A DNA stretch of 64,000 nt from Fodinibius salinus. Lineage in GTDB: Bacteria; Bacteroidota; Rhodothermia; Balneolales; Balneolaceae. Both the position numbers and the translations under genes were made by a program. Shown here one piece after another: positions 26,104 through 32,900 of this stretch. The DNA is taken from NCBI RefSeq assembly GCF_008124865.1, contig NZ_VNHY01000001.1, forward strand, positions 434,001 to 498,000. The letters run 5' to 3'. Below the pieces are notes generated by a model that was not told the origin of the DNA, made no database searches, and saw nothing but the letters and a program-made list of their open reading frames with translations. The first letter of the stretch is position 1. Every line of letters begins with the position of its first letter.

Positions 26104-26913
26104 ATGAACGAATTAGCCCATCTCGACGAAGATTTAAAAAATGATATTTCTTCTGCCTTTGGTAAATCAGCTGAATATTATCAACAACATGCCGAGCTGC
26201 AAAAGCAAGCGGCTAATCGATTAATAGCCTCGCTGGAGCCGTGGAGAGATATTTTACCATCCGGACCCATTATTGAGTTGGGCTGCGGCACGGGTTTTGT
26301 TACCGAAGGCTTGGCGGAGCTTTATACTGACAAAGAAATACAGGTAACCGATCTTTCGGATCAGATGGTGGAGTTTTGCCAACAAAGATTTGCTGATTCA
26401 TCGAACTTACAGTTTCGAGTTCAAGATGCCGAGGAAGTTTCTTATGATGATCCGCATTATGCTATGACGATCAGTGGATTTACGGCCCAATGGTTTGAGG
26501 ATGCGGCACAGACGCTGGGTAAGTGGTTGCAGGCTACAAAGCCCGGTGGATTACTGTTAGTTTCTTTCCCCGGTAATGAGAGTTTCCCTGAGTGGGAAGA
26601 GAAATGCCAAGAGCTGGGACTGCCTTTTACGGCCAACAAGCTTCCCGACGTTGAAGAAATGGTTGTTAAAATGTCGGTAGGCCCCGCACAGGTAGATTAT
26701 TATGAAGATACGGTAACACAATCGTTTGATAGTGCCGGACAGTTTTTTCGGCATTTAAAAAATGTTGGGGCAGCGACCCAAAAAGAAGGACGTGCTCTTT
26801 CCCCTAAAGAGCTTACAATGCTTATTAATCACTGGGATAATTCCACAGAAGGAAATATTGAGGTGAGTTATCATTTGGTCTTCTTGGCAGTAAAGAGAGA
26901 TTATGATTCCTAA
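26104..26913 (+). CDS. bioC: Malonyl-ACP O-methyltransferase
   Basis: This 269-residue SAM-dependent methyltransferase has the SAM-binding motif IIELGCGTGFVTEGL (about residues 57-71) and QVTDLSDQMVEF after it. The N-terminal segment SSAFGKSAEYYQQHAELQKQAA is characteristic of BioC. It methylates malonyl-ACP so that fatty-acid synthase can build the pimeloyl chain. It starts 33 bases after the esterase-like gene. Confidence 0.9.
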   Translation: MNELAHLDEDLKNDISSAFGKSAEYYQQHAELQKQAANRLIASLEPWRDILPSGPIIELGCGTGFVTEGLAELYTDKEIQVTDLSDQMVEFCQQRFADSSNLQFRVQDAEEVSYDDPHYAMTISGFTAQWFEDAAQTLGKWLQATKPGGLLLVSFPGNESFPEWEEKCQELGLPFTANKLPDVEEMVVKMSVGPAQVDYYEDTVTQSFDSAGQFFRHLKNVGAATQKEGRALSPKELTMLINHWDNSTEGNIEVSYHLVFLAVKRDYDS

Positions 26914-26952
26914 ATTATTTTAATTCTAATCGTTTTAATCTAAGGTCTTAAC

Positions 26953-27582
26953 ATGGATTTGAAAGATTGGCCATCTCATATTTTTGTGACGGGAACCGAT
27001 ACAGGTATTGGTAAAACGGTTGTTTCAGCAATGTTGACGAAGGCATTGAATGCAAGCTACTGGAAGCCGATACAAGCTGGACTCGAAGAAGAAACTGATA
27101 CTGAGTTTGTCCGCCGAACAACCGGCTTTTCTGAGGATCGCATTATTCCTGAGCGATATAGGTTGGAAACACCTATGTCGCCTCATGGAGCAGCTAAAAT
27201 TGATGACGTTTATATTGAGATGTCAGACTTTTCGCTGCCGAAGTATGATACTGATCATCTGGTCGTAGAAGGCGCTGGTGGACTGATGGTTCCCATCAAC
27301 GATGAGGACATGATTATTGATCTTATCAGTTATCTACAGTTACCAGTAGTGCTGGTTGCACGAAGCTCATTGGGTACGCTCAATCATACCTTCTTATCAC
27401 TTGAGGCCCTTTGGAGGCGTGATATACCTATTCTGGGAGTTGTCATGAATGGTCCGGAGCACCAGAGTAACAGAGAGGCAATTCAACACTACGGCAATAT
27501 TGATATTCTTGCCGAGATCGACACTATGCAGGATATTAATCCCAATGCATTGCAAGCCACTTTTGAAAAGAGTTTTCTATAG
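26953..27582 (+). CDS. bioD: Dethiobiotin synthase
   Basis: This 209-residue P-loop enzyme carboxylates 7,8-diaminononanoate. FVTGTDTGIGKTVVSAML is the Walker A region (about residues 11-28), followed by YWKPIQAGL, ETPMSPHGAA and VVEGAGGLMVP. All catalytic lysines of the family appear in place. It lies between bioC and bioA. Confidence 0.94.
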   Translation: MDLKDWPSHIFVTGTDTGIGKTVVSAMLTKALNASYWKPIQAGLEEETDTEFVRRTTGFSEDRIIPERYRLETPMSPHGAAKIDDVYIEMSDFSLPKYDTDHLVVEGAGGLMVPINDEDMIIDLISYLQLPVVLVARSSLGTLNHTFLSLEALWRRDIPILGVVMNGPEHQSNREAIQHYGNIDILAEIDTMQDINPNALQATFEKSFL

Positions 27583-27623
27583 TATTTAACTGTATTTTAA
27601 TTTTAAAGGATATATTATTTACC

Positions 27624-28904
27624 GTGCCTGAATTTCATCGAAACATTTGGTATCCATTTACCATCTTAAAAGAAGCACCCACGCCTGTCAAAATTGAAAG
27701 GGGCGACGGTCTTTGGCTTGAGCTTGAAGACGGTCGCCGCATCATGGATTGTATTTCCAGCTGGTGGGTTAACATTCATGGACATGCTCACCCCAAGATG
27801 GCCAAAGCTATTGCGGAACAAGCCGAAAAGCTGGAACAGGTTATTTTTGCCAATTTTACGCATGATCCTGCCGAGCAACTCGCTGAACAGGTTACCGAGC
27901 AGCTCCCCGGTGATCTTAATCGTGTATTTTTTTCTGATGATGGATCTACGGCCGTAGAAGTAGCTATGAAGATGGCCTATCAGTATTGGCACAATCGGGG
28001 CCAGGAGCGTAAAAAATTTATTTGTTTTGAGGGCGCCTATCATGGTGATACATTTGGAGCAATGTCGGCCGGAGAACGGTCGGTATTTACCGAAGTATTC
28101 GATGATTTGTTATTTGATGTAGATTTCTTGCCGTATCCCGATACGTGGATTGGTGACCAGACGGTCGCCGAACGTGAAGATGAGATTATTACTCGGTTAG
28201 AGCAGATGCTGGACGAGCACCCCGAAACCTATGCGGGCATTATGATTGAGCCGCTGATACAGGGAGCGGGGGGGATGCGTATGTGTCGCGAAGATTTTTT
28301 ACAGAAACTGCACTGGGTGAACCGACAGTTTGATACGTTACTTATTTTTGATGAAGTAATGACTGGTTTTGGCCGCACCGGAGATTGGTTTGCCAGCCGC
28401 CGTGCACAGGTTGAACCAGATTTGATTGCACTTGCGAAGGGACTTACTGGTGGTTTTTTACCGCTTTCTATTACTGTTGCTTCTGATAAGATTTTTGAGG
28501 CTTTCAACAGCTCAGATCCTATTAAAACATTTTGGCACGGACACAGCTATACGGCAAATCCCATAGGGTGTGCGGCAGGACTGGCATCAATGCAGCTGAT
28601 GCATGAAAATGAGCCTACCTTTACTGAGATGGAACGATGGCACAAAGAGGAATTACATCAGCTGAGAGATCATCCCAAGTTAAAGAAGCACCGTGTAAAA
28701 GGAACGATAGCAGCTGTAGAAATTGATAATGAAGGCGAAGACGGTTACCTAAACCCCGTAGCTAACCGCATAAAAGAAAATTGTGTGGATGAGGGATTGC
28801 TGCTGCGTCCGCTTGGTAATGTGCTGTACCTGATGCCCCCGTATTGCACCACCAGAGAACAGCTAAGTGAAATGTATGAAGGTATCAAACAGTTACTTGA
28901 GTAA
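27624..28904 (+). CDS. bioA: Adenosylmethionine--8-amino-7-oxononanoate aminotransferase
   Basis: This 426-residue class III aminotransferase makes 7,8-diaminononanoate, using SAM as amino donor. SSWWVNIHGHAHP near residues 42-54 is the BioA-specific substrate segment. LIFDEVMTGFGRTG and the PLP lysine in ALAKGLTGGFLPL are present. The GTG start gives the expected N-terminus (FHRNIWYPFT). It closes the biotin cluster; no bioB is found in the window. Confidence 0.95.
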   Translation: MPEFHRNIWYPFTILKEAPTPVKIERGDGLWLELEDGRRIMDCISSWWVNIHGHAHPKMAKAIAEQAEKLEQVIFANFTHDPAEQLAEQVTEQLPGDLNRVFFSDDGSTAVEVAMKMAYQYWHNRGQERKKFICFEGAYHGDTFGAMSAGERSVFTEVFDDLLFDVDFLPYPDTWIGDQTVAEREDEIITRLEQMLDEHPETYAGIMIEPLIQGAGGMRMCREDFLQKLHWVNRQFDTLLIFDEVMTGFGRTGDWFASRRAQVEPDLIALAKGLTGGFLPLSITVASDKIFEAFNSSDPIKTFWHGHSYTANPIGCAAGLASMQLMHENEPTFTEMERWHKEELHQLRDHPKLKKHRVKGTIAAVEIDNEGEDGYLNPVANRIKENCVDEGLLLRPLGNVLYLMPPYCTTREQLSEMYEGIKQLLE

Positions 28905-28970
28905 ACCCTTTGCAAAGCCCTGTTGAGTAATAATAGTATTAAGTTAGATTCCGAAAACTGAGCTTGCCAT

Positions 28971-28996
28971 CCATCTGCAAATTAATTCGCAGATGG
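28971..28996. terminator. Hairpin between converging bioA and the membrane-protein gene
   Basis: A perfect 8-bp stem CCATCTGC / GCAGATGG with a ten-base loop, about midway between the two stop codons. There is no T run on either side, so it may be a weak or Rho-assisted terminator for both directions. Confidence 0.5.
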
Positions 28997-29014
28997 GGGA
29001 CCATATGCCTTTAG

Positions 29015-29539
29015 TTATTCGCCGGAGCCTTGTTGGTTGTGAACATTGATATCGTGGTTTTGGAAAAAAGCTTTTATTTTTTCGAGCATTTGTTGTTCCA
29101 GAAACAACGGACGGCCTCCGAATTCAAAGACATATAAACGGTTTTCGGTGTCATTGAAAGCAACTTTCATTGTGGCCGAACGAGGTAAAAAGAATCGTTG
29201 TATAATATTTTGACCAGATTGGGTAAGAAATAAATAATCTATTGATGAGGCATCAAATTGTTCTTCATGTATTGTTCGGCTTCCCTGTTTATAGGTAACA
29301 AGCAACTTGTCATCAGAGAATGAGGCAATAATATTGAGTGCCCCATTCATAGTATTCAGATATCCCAGTACCGTCAGGGCAAAGAAGGCAAAGGAAAGCA
29401 GTCGGAAGATGCTTATCCAAAACGCATCAGAGAGATTCCAGAAAATGATAAACAGCACTAGGCAAAGGAGGCCCGAGAGATACGTACCCGCTTTCCAGTA
29501 TTTATGTGTTTGTTCTTCTACTTGAACGGATGGATCCAT
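29015..29539 (-). CDS. Membrane protein of unknown function (two TM helices + PH-like domain)
   Basis: This 174-residue protein has two hydrophobic helices at about residues 18-35 and 42-62. A mostly beta-stranded soluble part follows (about 70-165) that would fit a PH-like fold. No motif of a known enzyme is visible. It faces bioA and is transcribed away from the parA region. I do not recognise the family; the two-TM plus beta-domain layout is all that can be stated. Confidence 0.7.
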   Translation of the reverse strand: MDPSVQVEEQTHKYWKAGTYLSGLLCLVLFIIFWNLSDAFWISIFRLLSFAFFALTVLGYLNTMNGALNIIASFSDDKLLVTYKQGSRTIHEEQFDASSIDYLFLTQSGQNIIQRFFLPRSATMKVAFNDTENRLYVFEFGGRPLFLEQQMLEKIKAFFQNHDINVHNQQGSGE

Positions 29540-29666
29540 TATAATAATTTGACTTTATCAATAGTAAATGACTATAAAAACTGATAATAGGTTTTTTGAA
29601 AGTAAACTTGCAAATGGAAACACAACCGCATAGCTTACTTCAAAATCCAAATAAACAATAACTGTG

Positions 29667-29816
29667 ATGGCTGCCAAAAACAATAAACCTCCTTCCAAAA
29701 AAGAAATGTCAGAAGGTAAAGCCATAACAATTACCGTATTATTGATTGCAGCAGGGCTTATTGCGTTGATATATGGGGTTCAATTTATGATGGAATATTT
29801 CTTCCCAAATTTTTGA
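29667..29816 (+). CDS. Small single-pass membrane protein, 49 residues
   Basis: This short open reading frame has a polar, lysine-rich N-terminus (MAAKNNKPPSKKEMSEGK), one hydrophobic helix (about residues 19-37, TITVLLIAAGLIALIYGV), and an aromatic tail. The charge pattern predicts N-in orientation. A GTG directly before the ATG could be an alternative start. It lies alone in the 468-base space before parA; the 190 bases after it, up to parA, show no other gene. Function unknown. Confidence 0.6.
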   Translation: MAAKNNKPPSKKEMSEGKAITITVLLIAAGLIALIYGVQFMMEYFFPNF

Positions 29817-30007
29817 AATTTCTAATTTGGTTATCCTCTGTTAAATACAGAAGTTAGAGAGACTAGGAGAATGGCTTTAAGTAGTTAGAGTACGGCTTTT
29901 TAGGTACAAATTTGCCCATTTGGTTCTTCTTGACTATCAATTATGGCATTAATACATTATTAATTAATAATTACTGACCACTCAGTAAAACAAATAGTTT
30001 AGGAATT

Positions 30008-30766
30008 ATGAAGACAATTGCATTTACAAATCAAAAAGGCGGGGTAGGGAAAACTACTTCTACCATTAACGTTGGTGCTGGTTTGTCTAGAGAAGGATAT
30101 GATGTGTTACTGGTTGATTTAGATCCACAGGCCAATTTGACATATTCTTTGCGGTTAAGTTCTAATCGGCTTGATACCAGCATTTATGATGTTTTAAAGG
30201 GTAATGCAGATGCAGAAGAAACCCTTATTACCCATAATGACGGGTTTGATATTATGCCGTCTTCTATTGATCTGTCGGGTGCCGAAATGGAGTTTGCCAA
30301 CGAACCTGCTCGTGAACAGATTTTAAAGAATAAATTGCATCCATTTTATGACAGATATGATTATATGTTGGTAGATTGCCCTCCGAACCTGGGCTTATTG
30401 ACTCTGAATGCTTTTACTGCGGTTAATGAGATTTTTATTGTTCTGCAGTCAGAATATTTGGCTCTGCATGGACTTTCTAAGCTTATGGATGTGGTGCAGG
30501 TTGTAAAAGATCGGCTAAATCCGGCGATCGAAATTACTGGTATTATTTGTACATTATATGATGGTCGTAAGAATCTAAACCGAGAAGTAGTTGATCATAT
30601 ACAGGACTATTTTGGTGATAAGGTTTTTGATACGCTTATCAGAGATAATGTAGCTCTGGCAGAAGCTCCTAGCCACCATAAAACAATTTTTGAATATGAT
30701 CCGTCCAGTAATGGTGCCAAAGACTATGCCGCTTTGGCGAAGGAAATTAGAAATGGTCAAAGCTAA
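30008..30766 (+). CDS. ParA-family ATPase (Soj/ParA-like)
   Basis: This 252-residue ATPase has the deviant Walker A KGGVGKTT at residues 10-17 with the signature lysine, switch I DLDPQANLTYSL and switch II VDCPPNLGLLTLNA. Such proteins position chromosomes, plasmids or large protein assemblies. No parB follows. The next gene instead encodes a small protein with a predicted ribbon-helix-helix, suggesting a ParA/ParG-like or cargo-positioning pair. It may be a second ParA of the chromosome. Confidence 0.88.
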   Translation: MKTIAFTNQKGGVGKTTSTINVGAGLSREGYDVLLVDLDPQANLTYSLRLSSNRLDTSIYDVLKGNADAEETLITHNDGFDIMPSSIDLSGAEMEFANEPAREQILKNKLHPFYDRYDYMLVDCPPNLGLLTLNAFTAVNEIFIVLQSEYLALHGLSKLMDVVQVVKDRLNPAIEITGIICTLYDGRKNLNREVVDHIQDYFGDKVFDTLIRDNVALAEAPSHHKTIFEYDPSSNGAKDYAALAKEIRNGQS

Positions 30767-30780
30767 AAGAGCTTTTTATT

Positions 30781-31194
30781 ATGTCGAAAAATAGTAGTTT
30801 AGGTAGTAGTCCGATAGGGGGATCGTCTAAGAAATCGGAACGTTCATCTCAGAAAGATACAGAATCAAAAAAATCTGATGATGAAAAGAATACGGGCCGA
30901 AGCTTAGGCAGCAGTCCTGTTGATATTAAACCTGATAATAGCCCCAAGTACGACTTTATTCCTGATTTGGGAGTTTCCAAATCACAGCAAAGCACATCTA
31001 AAAAGAGTTCTGGCGAAAAGAGTACCTCAAAAAGCAGCGACAGTTCGTCTGATTCATCAAAAAAGCGAATTGTAAGTTATAACTTAGAAGTTGATTTAAT
31101 TACCAGAGTTAAAAAAGCTGCCAAAAGAGAAGAGATGTACTATTCAAGCCTCGTAAGCAAGGCGTTAAAACAGTGGCTCGTCGAAAATCAGTAA
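30781..31194 (+). CDS. Disordered protein with C-terminal ribbon-helix-helix-like domain, ParA partner candidate
   Basis: This 137-residue protein has a first ~95 residues rich in Ser, Lys and Asp and surely disordered. Within it the motif SLGSSP occurs twice (about residues 5-10 and 41-46). The last ~42 residues read RIVSYNLEVDLITRVKKAAKR followed by a second helix, a strand-helix-helix layout typical of ribbon-helix-helix DNA binders. It starts 14 bases after parA, with a small AAAGCT/AGCTTT hairpin overlapping the parA stop. A ParA-adaptor role is inferred from position. Confidence 0.72.
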   Translation: MSKNSSLGSSPIGGSSKKSERSSQKDTESKKSDDEKNTGRSLGSSPVDIKPDNSPKYDFIPDLGVSKSQQSTSKKSSGEKSTSKSSDSSSDSSKKRIVSYNLEVDLITRVKKAAKREEMYYSSLVSKALKQWLVENQ

Positions 31195-31309
31195 TAGTAT
31201 GTTCAAATACTGCCTGTGATTAAGAATTACATTTTACTAATAGTTTCTTTATTTCCTTTCAAAAATATTTCCTTACTTTAAACCTGTTTGTTTAATTAAA
31301 TAGTTATGT

Positions 31310-32077
31310 ATGTCTGTACCGAACAGGTTTTCAAAACAATTACCTTCTACAAATAAATATCTGGTTCGTATTGCCGAAACAGATAAAGAGCTTAGGCAGG
31401 CCCAGTCTCTGCGATATAATGTATTTAACGTGGAATTGGGAGAAGGCCTTGATAAGTCTCATCAAAATGAGCTGGATAAAGATAAATACGATCGCCAGTG
31501 TCATCACCTGTTGGTAATTGTACGTTCAACAAATGAGATTATTGGTACGTATCGTATGCAAACCTATGAGGAGGCCCAAAAGCATGAAGGGTTTTATTCT
31601 GCTAACGAGTTTAAGCTTTCCATGCTCCCCGATGATGTGTTAAAAAACGCAGTTGAGGTTGGTCGTGCCTGTATTGCTAAAGAACATCGCAACGGGCGGG
31701 TATTATTCTTGCTTTGGAGAGGAATTGCAGAGTATATGAAAGCAACAGACAGCCGATATCTTTTTGGCTGCTGTTCCTTTACTGGTACTGATGCACAATT
31801 AGCTCGAAATGCTGAACGATATTTAACTGATCAGGGATATCTACATGAGGAGCATGTTATTGATACAACTTCAGATTTTGAATGTCCTGAGGTTTCAGTT
31901 GATGAAAATGAAGCTGAAAATACTGAGATCCCGCAATTATTTCGCCTCTATCTTAACGTGGGGGCTAAGGTGATTTCAAAACCAGCTATTGACCAATCAT
32001 TCCAGACTATAGATTTTTTGATACTCGTGGATGTACAAGAACTTGATTCTAAGAGTAGAGCCCTCTTTCTACGATAA
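31310..32077 (+). CDS. GNAT-type N-acyltransferase, OlsB-like
   Basis: This 255-residue protein resembles OlsB-type (ornithine-acyl) and related autoinducer-synthase-fold acyltransferases. GTYRMQTYEEA is followed by FYSANEFKL, VEVGRACIAKEHRNG and FGCCSFTGTD. OlsB attaches a 3-hydroxyacyl chain to the alpha-amine of ornithine, giving a lyso-lipid. The next gene is a PlsC-type acyltransferase 14 bases downstream, the same pairing as olsB-olsA. The amino acid used cannot be read from sequence. Confidence 0.8.
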   Translation: MSVPNRFSKQLPSTNKYLVRIAETDKELRQAQSLRYNVFNVELGEGLDKSHQNELDKDKYDRQCHHLLVIVRSTNEIIGTYRMQTYEEAQKHEGFYSANEFKLSMLPDDVLKNAVEVGRACIAKEHRNGRVLFLLWRGIAEYMKATDSRYLFGCCSFTGTDAQLARNAERYLTDQGYLHEEHVIDTTSDFECPEVSVDENEAENTEIPQLFRLYLNVGAKVISKPAIDQSFQTIDFLILVDVQELDSKSRALFLR

Positions 32078-32091
32078 GTTTTATCTATCAA

Positions 32092-32886
32092 ATGATTCCA
32101 ACCCTGCGTGCATCAGTGCGGATGACATTGTTTATGATGGTATCTCTGGTAACCGTTCTGTTGGTTGCAGCGGGAAATGCAGTGTTATATTTCTTTAAGG
32201 ATGAGTGGAGGATATACTGGAAAAATAGTGTTACCAGCGCTTGGGCAAAAATAACGGCCTTTGTTTTGGGCTTGCAGGTTGAGGTTAAAGGACAGCCTCC
32301 CAGCCCACCTTTCTTTCTGGTATCAAATCATCTTAGTTATATTGATATTGTATTGTTGTGGCAAAATATAGACGCAACCTTTGTGGCTAAGGGTGAAATT
32401 AAGTCGTGGCCTTTTTTTGGATGGGCGACTCAAACACTGGGTGTATTGTTTATTAACCGGTTATTAAGACGCGATGTATATAGAGTCAATGAAAAGATAT
32501 CAGAGGCCATAAGTTCTGTTCAGGGCATCATTCTTTTCCCCGAGGGGACAACAAGCCCCGGAGCTGAGGTTTTATCTTTCAACGCACCACTTTTGGAGTA
32601 TCCGGCTACAAAAGCAATGCCGGTACATTATGCAACAATATCATATACAACCAATGATGTTGAGAAACCGGCATCCAGACACATTTGCTGGTGGGGGGAT
32701 ATGGAATTTATACCGCACCTTTGGAAGCTATTGCAATTGAAAAATTTTCGGGGTACAATCACCTTTGGAGAACATACGGTGAAGGAAAATAGCCGAAAAG
32801 AGCTGGCAAATAAATTACATGCTGCAGTACAACGACAGTTTATTCCAACAGCAGAAGAGGATAAACCTATAACGGGACAGGAGTGA
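32092..32886 (+). CDS. 1-acyl-sn-glycerol-3-phosphate / lyso-lipid acyltransferase (PlsC family, OlsA-like)
   Basis: This 264-residue membrane acyltransferase has an N-terminal helix at about residues 12-34. The HX4D motif NHLSYID is at 79-85 (His80, Asp85), the glycine-containing FINRLLRRD near 119-127, and the substrate motif FPEGTTS near 147-153. It may acylate lysophosphatidate or, given its upstream neighbour, the lyso-aminolipid made by the OlsB-like enzyme. It starts 14 bases after that gene and ends 14 bases before the fusion gene. Confidence 0.85.
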   Translation: MIPTLRASVRMTLFMMVSLVTVLLVAAGNAVLYFFKDEWRIYWKNSVTSAWAKITAFVLGLQVEVKGQPPSPPFFLVSNHLSYIDIVLLWQNIDATFVAKGEIKSWPFFGWATQTLGVLFINRLLRRDVYRVNEKISEAISSVQGIILFPEGTTSPGAEVLSFNAPLLEYPATKAMPVHYATISYTTNDVEKPASRHICWWGDMEFIPHLWKLLQLKNFRGTITFGEHTVKENSRKELANKLHAAVQRQFIPTAEEDKPITGQE

Positions 32887-32900
32887 AGGAATAAGTAATT

